A DNA stretch of 64,000 nt from Dromaius novaehollandiae (taxonomy: Eukaryota; Chordata; Aves; Casuariiformes; Dromaiidae): assembly GCF_036370855.1 (NCBI RefSeq), contig NC_088099.1, forward strand, positions 143,051,017 to 143,115,016. Reading direction: 5' to 3'. Positions 1 to 10,353 of the stretch are shown here, piece after piece. A program made the translations under genes and the position numbers. Within the stretch, counting starts at the first letter, position 1; each line of letters starts with the position of its first letter. Below the pieces are notes generated by a model that was not told the origin of the DNA, did not search any database, and was given only the letters and a program-made list of their open reading frames with translations.

Positions 1-2020
1 CCTCGTTGATTAGTCTCCCAACTTAAAGCTTGTTATTTAGCAAAGAACATTATACCTACTTTAAGACATTTAAACAATGGGGCATTTCATTGTGGCCCTT
101 CACCTGGGCAATTTCTTTAAGGCTGTCTGCATGAATTGTAAGCCTATATTAGATGTCTACTGCTTGAAATGGTAGTCCTGCTCTACTACAGTAGAACAAG
201 CTAGCTCTTTTTAATTATTTGCCTTAAAAAGTAAAATGGTTATGATTTAAAAGGCTTAAATCAGGCTGTTTTCATCTCTGAATGTTTAATATTGGCAAAC
301 CTGGATGAAAGAGGCCAGTAAAGCTGTATTTTCTACACAGTTGTGTAGACGCTTCAGATAAATACTTCCCATTCAAAAGAAATTCTGAAGTGCAGTTAGA
401 ACTTAGCAGGTTTATATTTAACTATCACTATAGAAAATGGTCAGTTTTCATTCCAACTCCAAGGTAACTGTTCTGCTGCACTTCTGAGGACATGTGAGAA
501 TATTTATGGTAATAGTACTGCTGATTATGTGCGTCTGAAACAGGCTCTTAAGTTTTGTGTGGAAGGTCATATGCTCCCCCTAGAAGCACTGTTTTTAATG
601 ACTTTGCTAGGAAGATAAACTTAATTCATCCTTGCTGAAAATTCTGTTAGAGTTCTTGAGTATAATCAAAGGGCAATAGTGAATAGTGGAATTAACTATT
701 AATTTTGCATAAGCAAAATGTTGCCTGCTCTTAAAACTGTTGTATGTGTAATCTGAAAATGAGATATTACTGACTAGCTTTAGTGAAAGGAAGAGAAGAA
801 GATTAAATGCACTGCACATATATTAACTCTAACTGACAAGTCTCTAGTATCCCAATTTTGAAGCACCAAGGTTTCTATGTAATATTATGTTACAGAACAC
901 AAATTTATATGGTGAAGCCAAGGAGATTGTACTGTGGAGCTGCTGTGAAACAGTTGCTCTCAGGTTGTATTCTCTTTGCCTGTAATTCAGTACTGTATAG
1001 AGTATACTAGTTTAGCTTTATAATAGCAAGAATAACTGGAAAAATATACTTCAGTTTGCTTAACTGTGATGTGGCTTAAAAGATGACCACTTGGGCTGGG
1101 TGATTCCCAGAAGCCAGGTTTTTGTAGTCTGCATGTGTGTAGTCTTGTTTAAATAATGACAGCTGTGAAGATTTATTTTTAATATATATTGGTATGTTCT
1201 GTACTCCATGCCATAGACCAGAGTGAATTTGTGGAAACTCTGGTATGTCTTGGGTTTGCACTTGATGAGTTCTGTAGTATGTTTAATTCCATTAAAATTT
1301 GACAGGTCCATTTAGAAGGAGTAATTGTTTGTCAGCAGGGCTGCCTAAAGTTTCCTAGAGTGTTTTCTATGTTCGTTGTACTGTTTTGTATGACTCTTCA
1401 CCTTAATTTGAGTGAACTAGCCTTGTACCTTAAAATGTTCAAGTTTAGTGTTGTGTGCAACACAATACTAGGGCCTGCTGAAATATTTCCTCATTCCTGA
1501 AGGCAAACATAAATTTTTCTTTTTAGTCTTGCTCATCTCTACACTTGCTTCATATAGTGAGGCTGAACACCATATACACATTATTTTCACCTGCAAAGAC
1601 TTTTTGCCCACATATCACATTCACAGCAGAGAAAGAATATGGTGAAGTAAAAAGGATGTTGTGAGGAGAAAAAAGTTGCGGTGGGTTAGAAACATTTCTG
1701 TAATAATATTCAGATGTTAAGATCTGCTTCTGTAAAGCAGGATCATGTAGAGCTCCTTGCCTTTAGGTTTGAAAATATTCTAGTTCAGACTATGGAAGAT
1801 AGTACAAATAAGTTTCATGTGCCTTAACTTGTGTTACATCTGATTTAGAATTTGCATTCATTCTTGAAAACTGGGCATACTATGTGATTATAGACTTTCA
1901 AAATTGGATGTTGCAATCCCCCTTAAAAGCACAGCTAAAAATGCGTTTGTCATGTGTTTTAAGATAAAGCTTTTATTTTGTTCTTCTTGTCAGTTTTTTT
2001 GTGTCCATTTTCTCCCACAG
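1..2020 (+). other. Probable AZIN1 5' intron (no gene seen)
   Basis: This stretch is AT-rich and CpG-poor, with no convincing ORF, repeat family or promoter island. It ends in a good splice acceptor (pyrimidine-rich, then CCCACAG at 2014-2020) leading into the uORF exon. I infer that it is intronic and that the AZIN1 transcription start lies before the window. Confidence 0.5.
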
Positions 2021-2125
2021 GGCAAAATCTCTGATCAGGTTTACAACTATCCAGAAGGTTTAGGAGAAGTGCTTTATAGAGAACAGTTCGACTTCAACGC
2101 TGAGCCACCTTGGGAACCTAGCTGA
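2021..2125 (+). promoter_or_regulatory. AZIN1: Conserved polyamine-responsive uORF (uCC), 3' part
   Basis: The frame encodes 34 residues ending FDFNAEPPWEPS and then TGA. PPW is encoded at 2105-2113. In mammals the AZIN1 leader carries an inhibitory upstream coding region that starts at a near-cognate AUU codon. High polyamine slows elongation at PPW, ribosomes queue behind it, and queuing favours initiation at the poor start, which represses AZIN1. The PPW lies four codons before the stop here. The start codon is not in this exon: the frame is open from its first base, so initiation should be in an upstream exon outside the window. An in-frame ATG at 1904 lies in the intron and is not a credible start. 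Identity of the element is well supported; its regulation in this species is inferred. Confidence 0.8.
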
Positions 2126-2158
2126 TGATAGTAGGGTTCCATCTCCTGACTTGTCCAT
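2021..2158 (+). other. AZIN1: AZIN1 5'UTR exon
   Basis: This is a 138-base exon. The acceptor CCCACAG ends at 2020 and the donor GTAAGT starts at 2159. It opens in codon phase 0 and encodes the last 34 residues of an upstream ORF that stops at 2123-2125. The remaining 33 bases are untranslated leader. It is assigned to AZIN1 because the peptide ends in the Pro-Pro-Trp motif known from the AZIN1 upstream conserved coding region, and because the gene immediately downstream on the same strand is AZIN1. The intron to the next exon is about 8 kb. Splicing to 10156 is inferred from the sites; no transcript was available. Confidence 0.75.
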
Positions 2159-3240
2159 GTAAGTCTCTTTCCCTTCTCTTCATCTGTATGCAGAAGGATA
2201 AGCACTTTTGAAAGCATGAGCAGCATGTACTGTCTTTTTTAGATGATAAACAAGATAAATGTCTTGGTGTGGATTATCAAAAGTTTGAAAATAGTGACGT
2301 GCATAATATTCTGGGCTTTCACTCGAGGAAATACTAACTTTTACTAACCTAACACTTTTCTCAACAGTGTTGGATGATTAATTTCAGTGGGACTTGAATG
2401 TGTAAGTGAACTTTATAAATAGTTACTTTTCTGAACTGTTGGCTGCAGAAATCCTAAAATAAAATGCAGCAACTTCTAATTCTGAAGCCATGAATTGGCA
2501 TTGGGTAACTTAACAACATCAGACTGTGACTTGCTTGGTATTGTGTGATTTCTTAAAAGGTATTTTTTTTTACTGAAATAGTTAAAACTTGCTATTGTAA
2601 ACAGTAACTAATGCTGATCATGAAGGGTGTGCCTTCCCAGATGCCTGTCTCCATTATTTGCTAATTGCTGTCCACTTCCACAAATAGTTGTAGCTGAGCT
2701 ACAGTAGAATGCAGAGTTTTGTGTTCAATGAAAGTCATTTACCAATTATAAACACCCTTAAAGTTTAAAAGGCAAACGGTTATTGAAGAAAAACAAAACC
2801 CATGATAACTGGAAACAAATGAATACCCATAGCTGATCTTAAGGAGCTCAAACTCTGGAATGTGTGTGGTTATCCTGTTCTGTTAACATAAAACAATTGC
2901 TTTATGTGGTTTTTGACAATAGCCTTAAACTAATTTGTAACAGCTGAGTTAAGCCAATTTTATATGGTATTACTTTTTTGCAGTCTAGCTGAAGATACTT
3001 TGTGTTGGTTTACTGCCTATAATTATATAGAACTCTAATGTAAAACTTTAAAATGAGAATGGTTGTGTGTGTCTAACTCGGCCAGGAACGTTTTAAACAT
3101 CCCAAAGAGTTTAAATGTTAGTTATGTTAGCATGTCTCCTCATAAGGTGTTTAATGTAGATGACCTTGTCTTTTAAAAACATTGCAGTAAGGAAAGCACA
3201 GGGTGAATTTGGTTTATCCTGACTTTTGGCTTTATCTGCA

Positions 3241-3294
3241 GAGATTGTTTTCTTTTGGCTTTGTTTGGAGATTGTTTTCTTTTGGCTTTGTTTG
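3241..3294. repeat. Perfect 27-bp tandem duplication
   Basis: Two identical, adjacent 27-base units begin GAGATTGTTTTC, at 3241-3267 and 3268-3294. Perfect identity suggests a recent slippage or duplication inside the AZIN1 leader intron. No function is apparent. Confidence 0.9.
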
Positions 3295-6200
3295 AAATGG
3301 TCTGGAATTAACCAAATATATCTGGATCTATGTAGATGCCCGTCTATTCAAGTGCATATGGCTAACACTGAAGATTATCTGAATATCTCTATTTTGTAGG
3401 TTACATGTGATTTTAATAAGGAAAAGATCTAAAAAAAAGTTTCTTTGAGTTTCAGCTACCTTTTGTATGTGGGTAGAACAACTTGCATGACACTGCACTT
3501 GAACAGGAATAAAGTAAAAAGGCAGAAGAGTTGTTAGGAGGAAGGAGTAAATGTAGTGTAAAACCTTAAGCTACTTTAAATGAATTTTAATTTCTAGAAC
3601 TGTTCTGAAATTTTGGTTTTGTTTTGTACTTCAGCATGGAGGAGCTTGTTTTGGTACTTTCACTGAGATTGTTCTTTCTTTTACTGGTGGACTGATGTGC
3701 TGTAGTAAATACTGTAAGTTACACTTGTCCTGCAATGGAAATGCCACTGGATTTGCTGTGTTTGTAGCTGAACATTCAGGTGCTCTGTGTGTTTTTTGTG
3801 CTAGGTTCTATTAAGTCTTCAGTAATAACATACTGTACAGAAATAAAAGTAGCTTACTAATGAAGGTAGTAGTCATGTATCTAGCAGTAGTATGCAACTG
3901 TTAGCCAGTAAGTTTGTGTTTTGGGTGTGCTGAAGCATGCTAAATGCCTCAAACACATCTAAGATGTACTTAAGTTAGCCAGCTAATTGGTAGTTTGAGT
4001 CCTTTTCAACTTGTAAAGTGATTTAAGGGGAAAAGGTCAATTGAACATTTAAATATAATTATTAGTCTTACGTTCCAGTGGAACTCAAAAATCCTATGTC
4101 TGAAGGTGTACTTACATTCTTGTTAAACTTGCTTCCCTTTTTTTTCTCTCCCTCCCCATTTTGTCTTCATGCTATGCTGGCCAAGGAAGACCTTCCTGAG
4201 ATTTAGTTCTGTCTTGCTCTGATTTCCTGAGCAAAAAGTCTGACAACTATGGTTTGAAGTATTGCTCCTTTAAAAATCTGTTCTATTTATTACCACATCT
4301 GACTGATAGGAAATGGAGAGAATTAGTGATGGAAATCTGATCTATTAACCAGCACTGTCTATGCTAAGTGGATGTAGTAGTAATTTGGACTGGCTGGCTT
4401 TAAATTCTCTAGAATTTTTGTCTGAATGGAACTGGGGGGCAATGGCAGAACAGGAGGACTTGGGTGTGTGGGGGCGTGTGCAATGGAGAGGCTGATTGTA
4501 TTGCCTAAACAAGGGAGGGTAGGATAGGCAAGTAACTGTTTGCAGTATCATGAAAGAGAAATGCTAGCATGTATACTTCTGTGATACCATACACTTTTGA
4601 GAGCACTCATTTTTGTAAGCTTTGGATACATTATTCAAAGCAGATAAGCTAGCAAACCTCAAGAAAATCGAAGAATTTTTTGGAAAGCATGATTCTTGCA
4701 GGAGGAAGTGTCAAATAGGACATTTTTTAGTATCTTCTCCCTTTCCTTACTTTATTCTTCCTCAGAAATGCTCTTTAACATGGCTCATTTAATCATGTGA
4801 ACTAGTCCTGAGAGAATAGTAGGGTGAAATGAACCCAAGCAGTATAAACATTCTGCTATGTCCTATCTGGTTTTGTAATGAGGGGCAACTTGGGTAAATG
4901 CAAGATGTCCAGTATTGATGTAAATAGAAATACCTGCTTTGGCATTTCCCTGAGGAGTTTATGGTTGCATTCAAATAACTGAATGATAAGGATGTAAGCT
5001 GGCAAAATTGCATCTTGGAACATTTTTAAAAGATACTCCTAGCATAAATAGGCATTTCCTGTGCTGAAAGCAGAGAACTCAGTTTCTACTTTTTTAGTAT
5101 ATCTGCTTCTGTGTTAATGACAAAATGCTTCTACTTTTTTGATCTCTTATTCTTGAAGAACTACTACAGTAAGGAATGTGAGATAAATATATTCTACTTC
5201 TTTAGGATTTTTGCATCAGCGTAATTGTTAATCTCATAAATATTTATTGGTATAATAAGACAGCGTAGTCGAAAGGCATTGTAGGGAACCTGTCTGGTCT
5301 TCAGAGACTGTTCTTGGTGGGGGAAGGTGGGTGTTCTCCCCCCAGGACTACACCTTGTCTGGAAAGGTGGAAGTGTAAAGGAAAAAAAAATATAAACCGT
5401 GTGTTTATGGATGCTTGCATATGACAAGTATGTGTTTAGCTAGTTGCTTCTCAGAGCATTTTAATTTTCTTGTATTCCAGATGTTTGTGTTAATTGCAGT
5501 GTTTACATATTTAAACTTTAAGATAAAGCTCTTAATCTGGGAAGTCATTGTGTTAAACCATAAAGAGCCTGGGGATGTAATGCTTCTTTCAAAGAAAGCA
5601 ATTGCATGCCTATGTAGAAGTCTCATACCACTTGACAGCTTTTGTTTGCCCTAAAATGTGTCCTGGAGCATTGTGCAGACTGACATTTGAGGGGGGTAAA
5701 GTGGGTGGTGTTACCACATTGTTTTTCAAATCATGACTTGCAATAAGTCAGCACTCCCAGCAAGGGCTGAACTCTGTACTGTAATGACTTCTGTCTGTTC
5801 TTATAGATTTTTAGAGCAAGTCTTACACTATTTTTCTGATTTCCTTTTGTGTGTATTTGATTTTTCACAAATTTTATCATTGTTCCTCCCCCTCCCTAGG
5901 AGAGAGGAGGAGACAGAATAAGGCATGATCTCTCAAATCAGTCTGTTATGATATTAAGACCTTAAAGGAACACTAATTATGTTTGCACCATTTTGTGATA
6001 TTACTGTAGCAGTGCCAGAGGTAATTTCGTGTTTTTTCCTTGTCAAATATTCTTTCTATCTTGCGCTCAACAAGATTGAAGAGATGTCATTTCTTCCAGA
6101 GTAAGAGGAAACTGGAGAGGAATGAGCTGTGACTCTCTGAGGACAGAAGTAGGTAGGCTAATGGTAGCTTTTTTACTAGATCGGTTCTGCAAAACGAAAA

Positions 6201-6465
6201 GCTTAAATGTCACAGACATGTTTAGGAAAAGCAACTGCTTTCTAACAGCCTGAGAGTGGTTATACTCAGTTGTTTCTGGTTTCTTGCAAGCTGTTAAGTC
6301 TGTCCTTAGTACTGATTTCTCTTTGTCCCTACCTTTTGACCACAAGATGCTCTTGGACTAATGAATTTTGAAAGGGCATATCTGTTTTAAGGAAATGACC
6401 TTCACCAAAGTCAACAAGGAACTCTTAGTGTCTGATTAATTTTTACTGTTTTTTAAAGTTGATGT

Positions 6466-6489
6466 GATTAGTTGAGTGATTAGTTGAGT
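6466..6489. repeat. 12-bp tandem duplication
   Basis: The unit GATTAGTTGAGT occurs twice in a row. It is a simple local duplication in the leader intron. Confidence 0.85.
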
Positions 6490-9400
6490 AAATCACAAAT
6501 GTTTTTATCGTTATTTCGTAGAGCACTATGCTCAACTGGAATGAATATATTCATTTCTGCTCTGAAACATATGTTTTAAAATCTTTGCCTGTAAGCTTTA
6601 ACTTGTCAGGTAAGTGTTCATTTTTGTTGTTTTCAGGGTGTTAGTGGTGAAGAAGCCTCCCTCTTCCCATGACTTGTTTAAACCAGCTCTTCCCCACTGC
6701 CCAGGATCCCCCTAAATGTAAAAGGGAAGCTTTTGAACAAGTGTTCTTCTATACCATCTCTGTCTGAAAATTAAACACAATTATTAACTATGAAAAAACT
6801 GCTTATTTTAAGAGTGCTACAAAATTAGCCTAAATCCACTGCAAGTCATTGCAATCATTTAGATAAATAAGAGACTTAACAACAACAAAAGCCAGCTGTT
6901 GCTTAGACCAAACCTCTTCATTTGCCATGAGGCACCAGCAATTAGCCTCCAGGGTGTGTGCGCCTGGGTAGTCTAAAGTCTATTCAGCGCTCATGACTGG
7001 TGCTATTGAGTGTACTAAAACCCTCCAGTAGAGCAGATCTGTGCTTCCTCTCCAAGAGTGGAGGTATGGATCAATAGAGTGGAAGTTTCTTGACCATCTG
7101 CACTCTGTAGAGTCTAGGAAGTGTTGTGTGGCACAGAGTGACAAACAGGGGATAGGTGACTCTGAAAATCAAAATAAAGTATCTACTGTACTACTGGAGA
7201 TCTCTTGTAGATGAGAAACATCATCCTGTTGTCTTCCCTCCTTAACTTCTTTAAAAGAAAAAAAAGTAAAATCTAGTTTACTACCCTTGTATATTTAGTA
7301 ATTCCTTAAAATACTTTAGTTTTGCCTCCTGACTATTTAGCAGCTTTGTACAAATATGTCAGGGAATTGTAAGTTTATGATTAGAAACACAAAACTTGTC
7401 TAACAATTTGACCTAATATAAAGAAGCTCAGATGTGAGGCTTTTGTTAGCCCAGTCACTACTTTTGCATACATTCAATTGCAGATACTTAAAGCTGTGAC
7501 TGGTCAGATAGTGGGGAGAGAGAATGAGGAACTGGGAGCATGGAAATTCATCTTGTACAGCATTGCTGTGTCAAAATGTGGCTAATGAGCTTTAAAGTTT
7601 TTTCTAAAATCATAAGCCGGATCAGATGTGTAGAAAAGATGCTATAGAGGCAAAAGAAAACATTTCCCCCCTTAAATTAATCCTTTTTTGACTTGGAGTT
7701 TTAAGAAACTTTTTGGTTTTGAATGGTTAACTTACTCTGCTATATTTGAATAATCTGAAAATGAAAATCCTTTTGCTGTGCTACTCCTTTCTTTGGGCAT
7801 TATTTTTCTTGCAACAAGACAACAAAAGATTCCATTATTATAGAAAAAAGTTTAATGTTTTTATTACACAACCAGCAAGTTCCTGAGGATGAAGCACTCT
7901 TAAGTCTAGTTAAGCATTAGGCTGTTTTAAATCGCAATATAAAGAAATGCCAAAAGAACTGGTTGGCTGCCACCATTTTAACTAGATTCATAGTTTTTCT
8001 TCTTGACATTTAATGTTTGTATAGTCCAGAATTTTCTCAAATTTTTAATAAAATGTTGGTACCAGCTTTTTTTTACCAAAAAGTGTTTTTGGTACTTCTG
8101 TTCCTGGTACCATGGATATTTGTGGAGGTGGGTGTGTTGAGGGCTTTGTACTAATTAGCTAGGAAGTCCCTGTGCAGGGCATGACAGTAGCTATGTAAAC
8201 ATGACTGTAGAATTCTTGTTCCTTTCATTGATTTGAAGTCAAATTTAGTTTACAGGTGTTTTAAAGGAATTTTAACTGTCATTCACTAACCTAAATTGAG
8301 ATGTGATTGTGAGGGTACTCTTCCTGGCTTTTAGTTTCTACCACCTAGTCATTGTTTTTAATAATCAGATTTTACTTATCACATTGATGTCAGGATTTAT
8401 CTTATTCTTTCATAATTGTTTTGGATCTTTGGGTTCATTTAAATAAGCATATGACTCACTCTATGCATGAGACAAGTATGCTGGATAAGAAGCATACTTG
8501 CCTTCAGCATTAATTTTCTGAATGTAACTGAAAATACTCTGCCACTGAGTTAGTCACCTGTCAGTAAACGTTTCTTTTGAGGAAAACATAGGTGGCATAC
8601 TCAAAATGATTTATGCAGAAAGCATACAAAGCTGTGCTGGCCATTTCTCCATTACCAGTTAAAATGGCAATAAAATGGTAAAACTGCTCCTTAGTTGTCT
8701 TTGTCAATACAAGCTTAAGTGAAAGTAATTTTTTTCATATCAACAATGTTGACCAAAGTTATCTTGCAAACTGGTTTTTGACAGACTGGGAAGTGGAGGA
8801 AGAAATATGAGACAGAGCTAGTATCATGGCCTTGTGATCACTTGAAGCTAAAATTATCATCTTAGCTTTCCGAATTTCTTGGTGAAGTTGAACTCAACTG
8901 AAACATTTCTGATTTCTATCAGCAGCTTTAGCCAAAAACATGTTTTATTATTTTAAAGCCAAATACCATGTGTCTAGCAAATGCCCAGTTTTTTAATAAC
9001 TGCAATGCAACTTCTGTCCAAATATTTTTCAAAATATGTAGGGTTCTCACATAGAGGCTAGCTAGCTGGCTAGTTTTGATCAGTCTTTGCCATAAAGATG
9101 TGAGGTTTAAAAAAAAAAAAATTAAAAAGTGAAGTGTGATCAGTCAGTTATTACAAACCAGTAAACTGCTTTCAGGAAAGACAACTCTAAGGGAGTGTGA
9201 AATGAAAATTATTCTGTTCATCAAGTAAAACTAATTGTATAATCAGGAGTTGCTGCTTCCCTGCTGTGTACTGATTTTTACTTAAAACTACTTTTTCCCT
9301 CCACGCTCTAAGACTGTGTATGTATATAACAATGTTTTCTATCTTTGGACCTTGTTGATTCAAGCTTTTTTTTTGTAGAACAATACTACCTAATTGACAG

Positions 9401-10155
9401 TAAAGGTTTGAAGATAAGATGCAATTAAGTTAGAGTATAACTGTTATTTTTTTTAATACCAGTTGTATTTACTGGGATTAGCTGTCACTTTTGAAATTAC
9501 TTTTAGCTAGTGATTTCTATTCTTTTCATCTCTAAGTGGAGATTTTAAGTATGGTAGGTAACTTCATGAACAGAAAAACTAAATAACTGTTTAGAGAATT
9601 GAATGTTTGCAGGCAATAGTTATAAACTAGTAGCATCTAAACAAAGTAGCATGTCAACAAAAACAGGTGAATTAATAAATACAAATGCTAGCATTTGAGC
9701 TAAGTTTTCTTTCATGTATTCAGGATTGTTTTTACGGGCAGTCCTCCGGTGGTGTACTTGAGTACTCATGTCACTTAAGATGCTATACTTTGGAATAGCT
9801 GAGATTAAGTGTTTGTACAAGTATTCTACGTTTGCAGTATTTTTAATAGTGTGCGTAAGTCTACACAGTTCAGTGTGTATTCAGTCTGATTCTTCAAGAA
9901 CTGCCTTGTATTGGTGGTTTCTGACTCATCTTTCAGTTTAGTAGCAGATTTAAAGTGTGCACTTTCTATCTCATTCTTTGATTCAGTAAAATTACACTAT
10001 TATCACTGGCAAATAGAAGAAGGACAGTAAAAATCTGTTTTTATTTTTTTCCTTCTGCTTGTGGCACATCAAATGCAGAAACCTTTTCCTAATCTTTAGT
10101 CCTGTGGAATGCCCTGTGCTCTTTTTCTTCATTGATTTATGTTTTCTTTGTACAG

Positions 10156-10353
10156 TTTGTTGCATAATTTAAGGACCCGGATATAAGGCTTGGAAGCCCA
10201 TCCCTTGTGTTTCTTGGTTTATGACTGTCGGCTTTGTGGAATACGGCTGAGATGAAAGGATTTCTGGAGGATGCAAATTACTCCGTTGGCCTGTTGGATG
10301 AAGGAGCAACTCTCGCAGATGTTATTGACAACTGTATTTATGAACATACTCAT
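10156..10353 (+). CDS. AZIN1: AZIN1 exon with main ATG (5'UTR + residues 1-34)
   Basis: The acceptor TACAG ends at 10155 and the donor GTAAGT starts at 10354. The coding part starts at ATG 10252, chosen because the following 34 residues match the AZIN1 N-terminus. The first 96 bases are leader and include a short AUG uORF at 10221-10250. The next intron (10354-12424) holds a tRNA-like fragment near 11.38 kb and otherwise nothing I recognise. Confidence 0.95.
10221..10250 (+). promoter_or_regulatory. AZIN1: Short AUG uORF ending one base before the AZIN1 start
   Basis: ATG at 10221 opens a nine-codon frame (MTVGFVEYG) that stops with TGA at 10248-10250. The AZIN1 ATG follows at 10252, giving TGAGATG. 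The context of the uORF ATG is weak (T at -3, A at +4), so leaky scanning or local reinitiation are both possible. Its presence is direct; any effect on translation is inference, and it depends on the exon being included as drawn. Confidence 0.6.

Larger units (their letters stand above)
2159..10155 (+). other. AZIN1: AZIN1 5' leader intron
   Basis: This is about 8 kb of AT-rich sequence between the uORF exon and the ATG exon. It contains short direct duplications (3241-3294, 6466-6489) and homopolymer runs. I see no conserved coding sequence. Alternative leader exons could be hidden here but cannot be proved from sequence. Confidence 0.6.

Noticed and set aside
1904..2125. ORF with ATG at 1904 as a 73-residue protein
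   Set aside because: Its first 39 codons lie upstream of a clear splice acceptor at 2020, so they are intronic; only the part from 2021 is exonic uORF.
6522..6609. Possible cassette exon in the AZIN1 leader intron (TTTCGTAG ... CAG/GTAAGT)
   Set aside because: The donor is good but the acceptor is weak and there is no coding or conserved signal, so it cannot be separated from chance.
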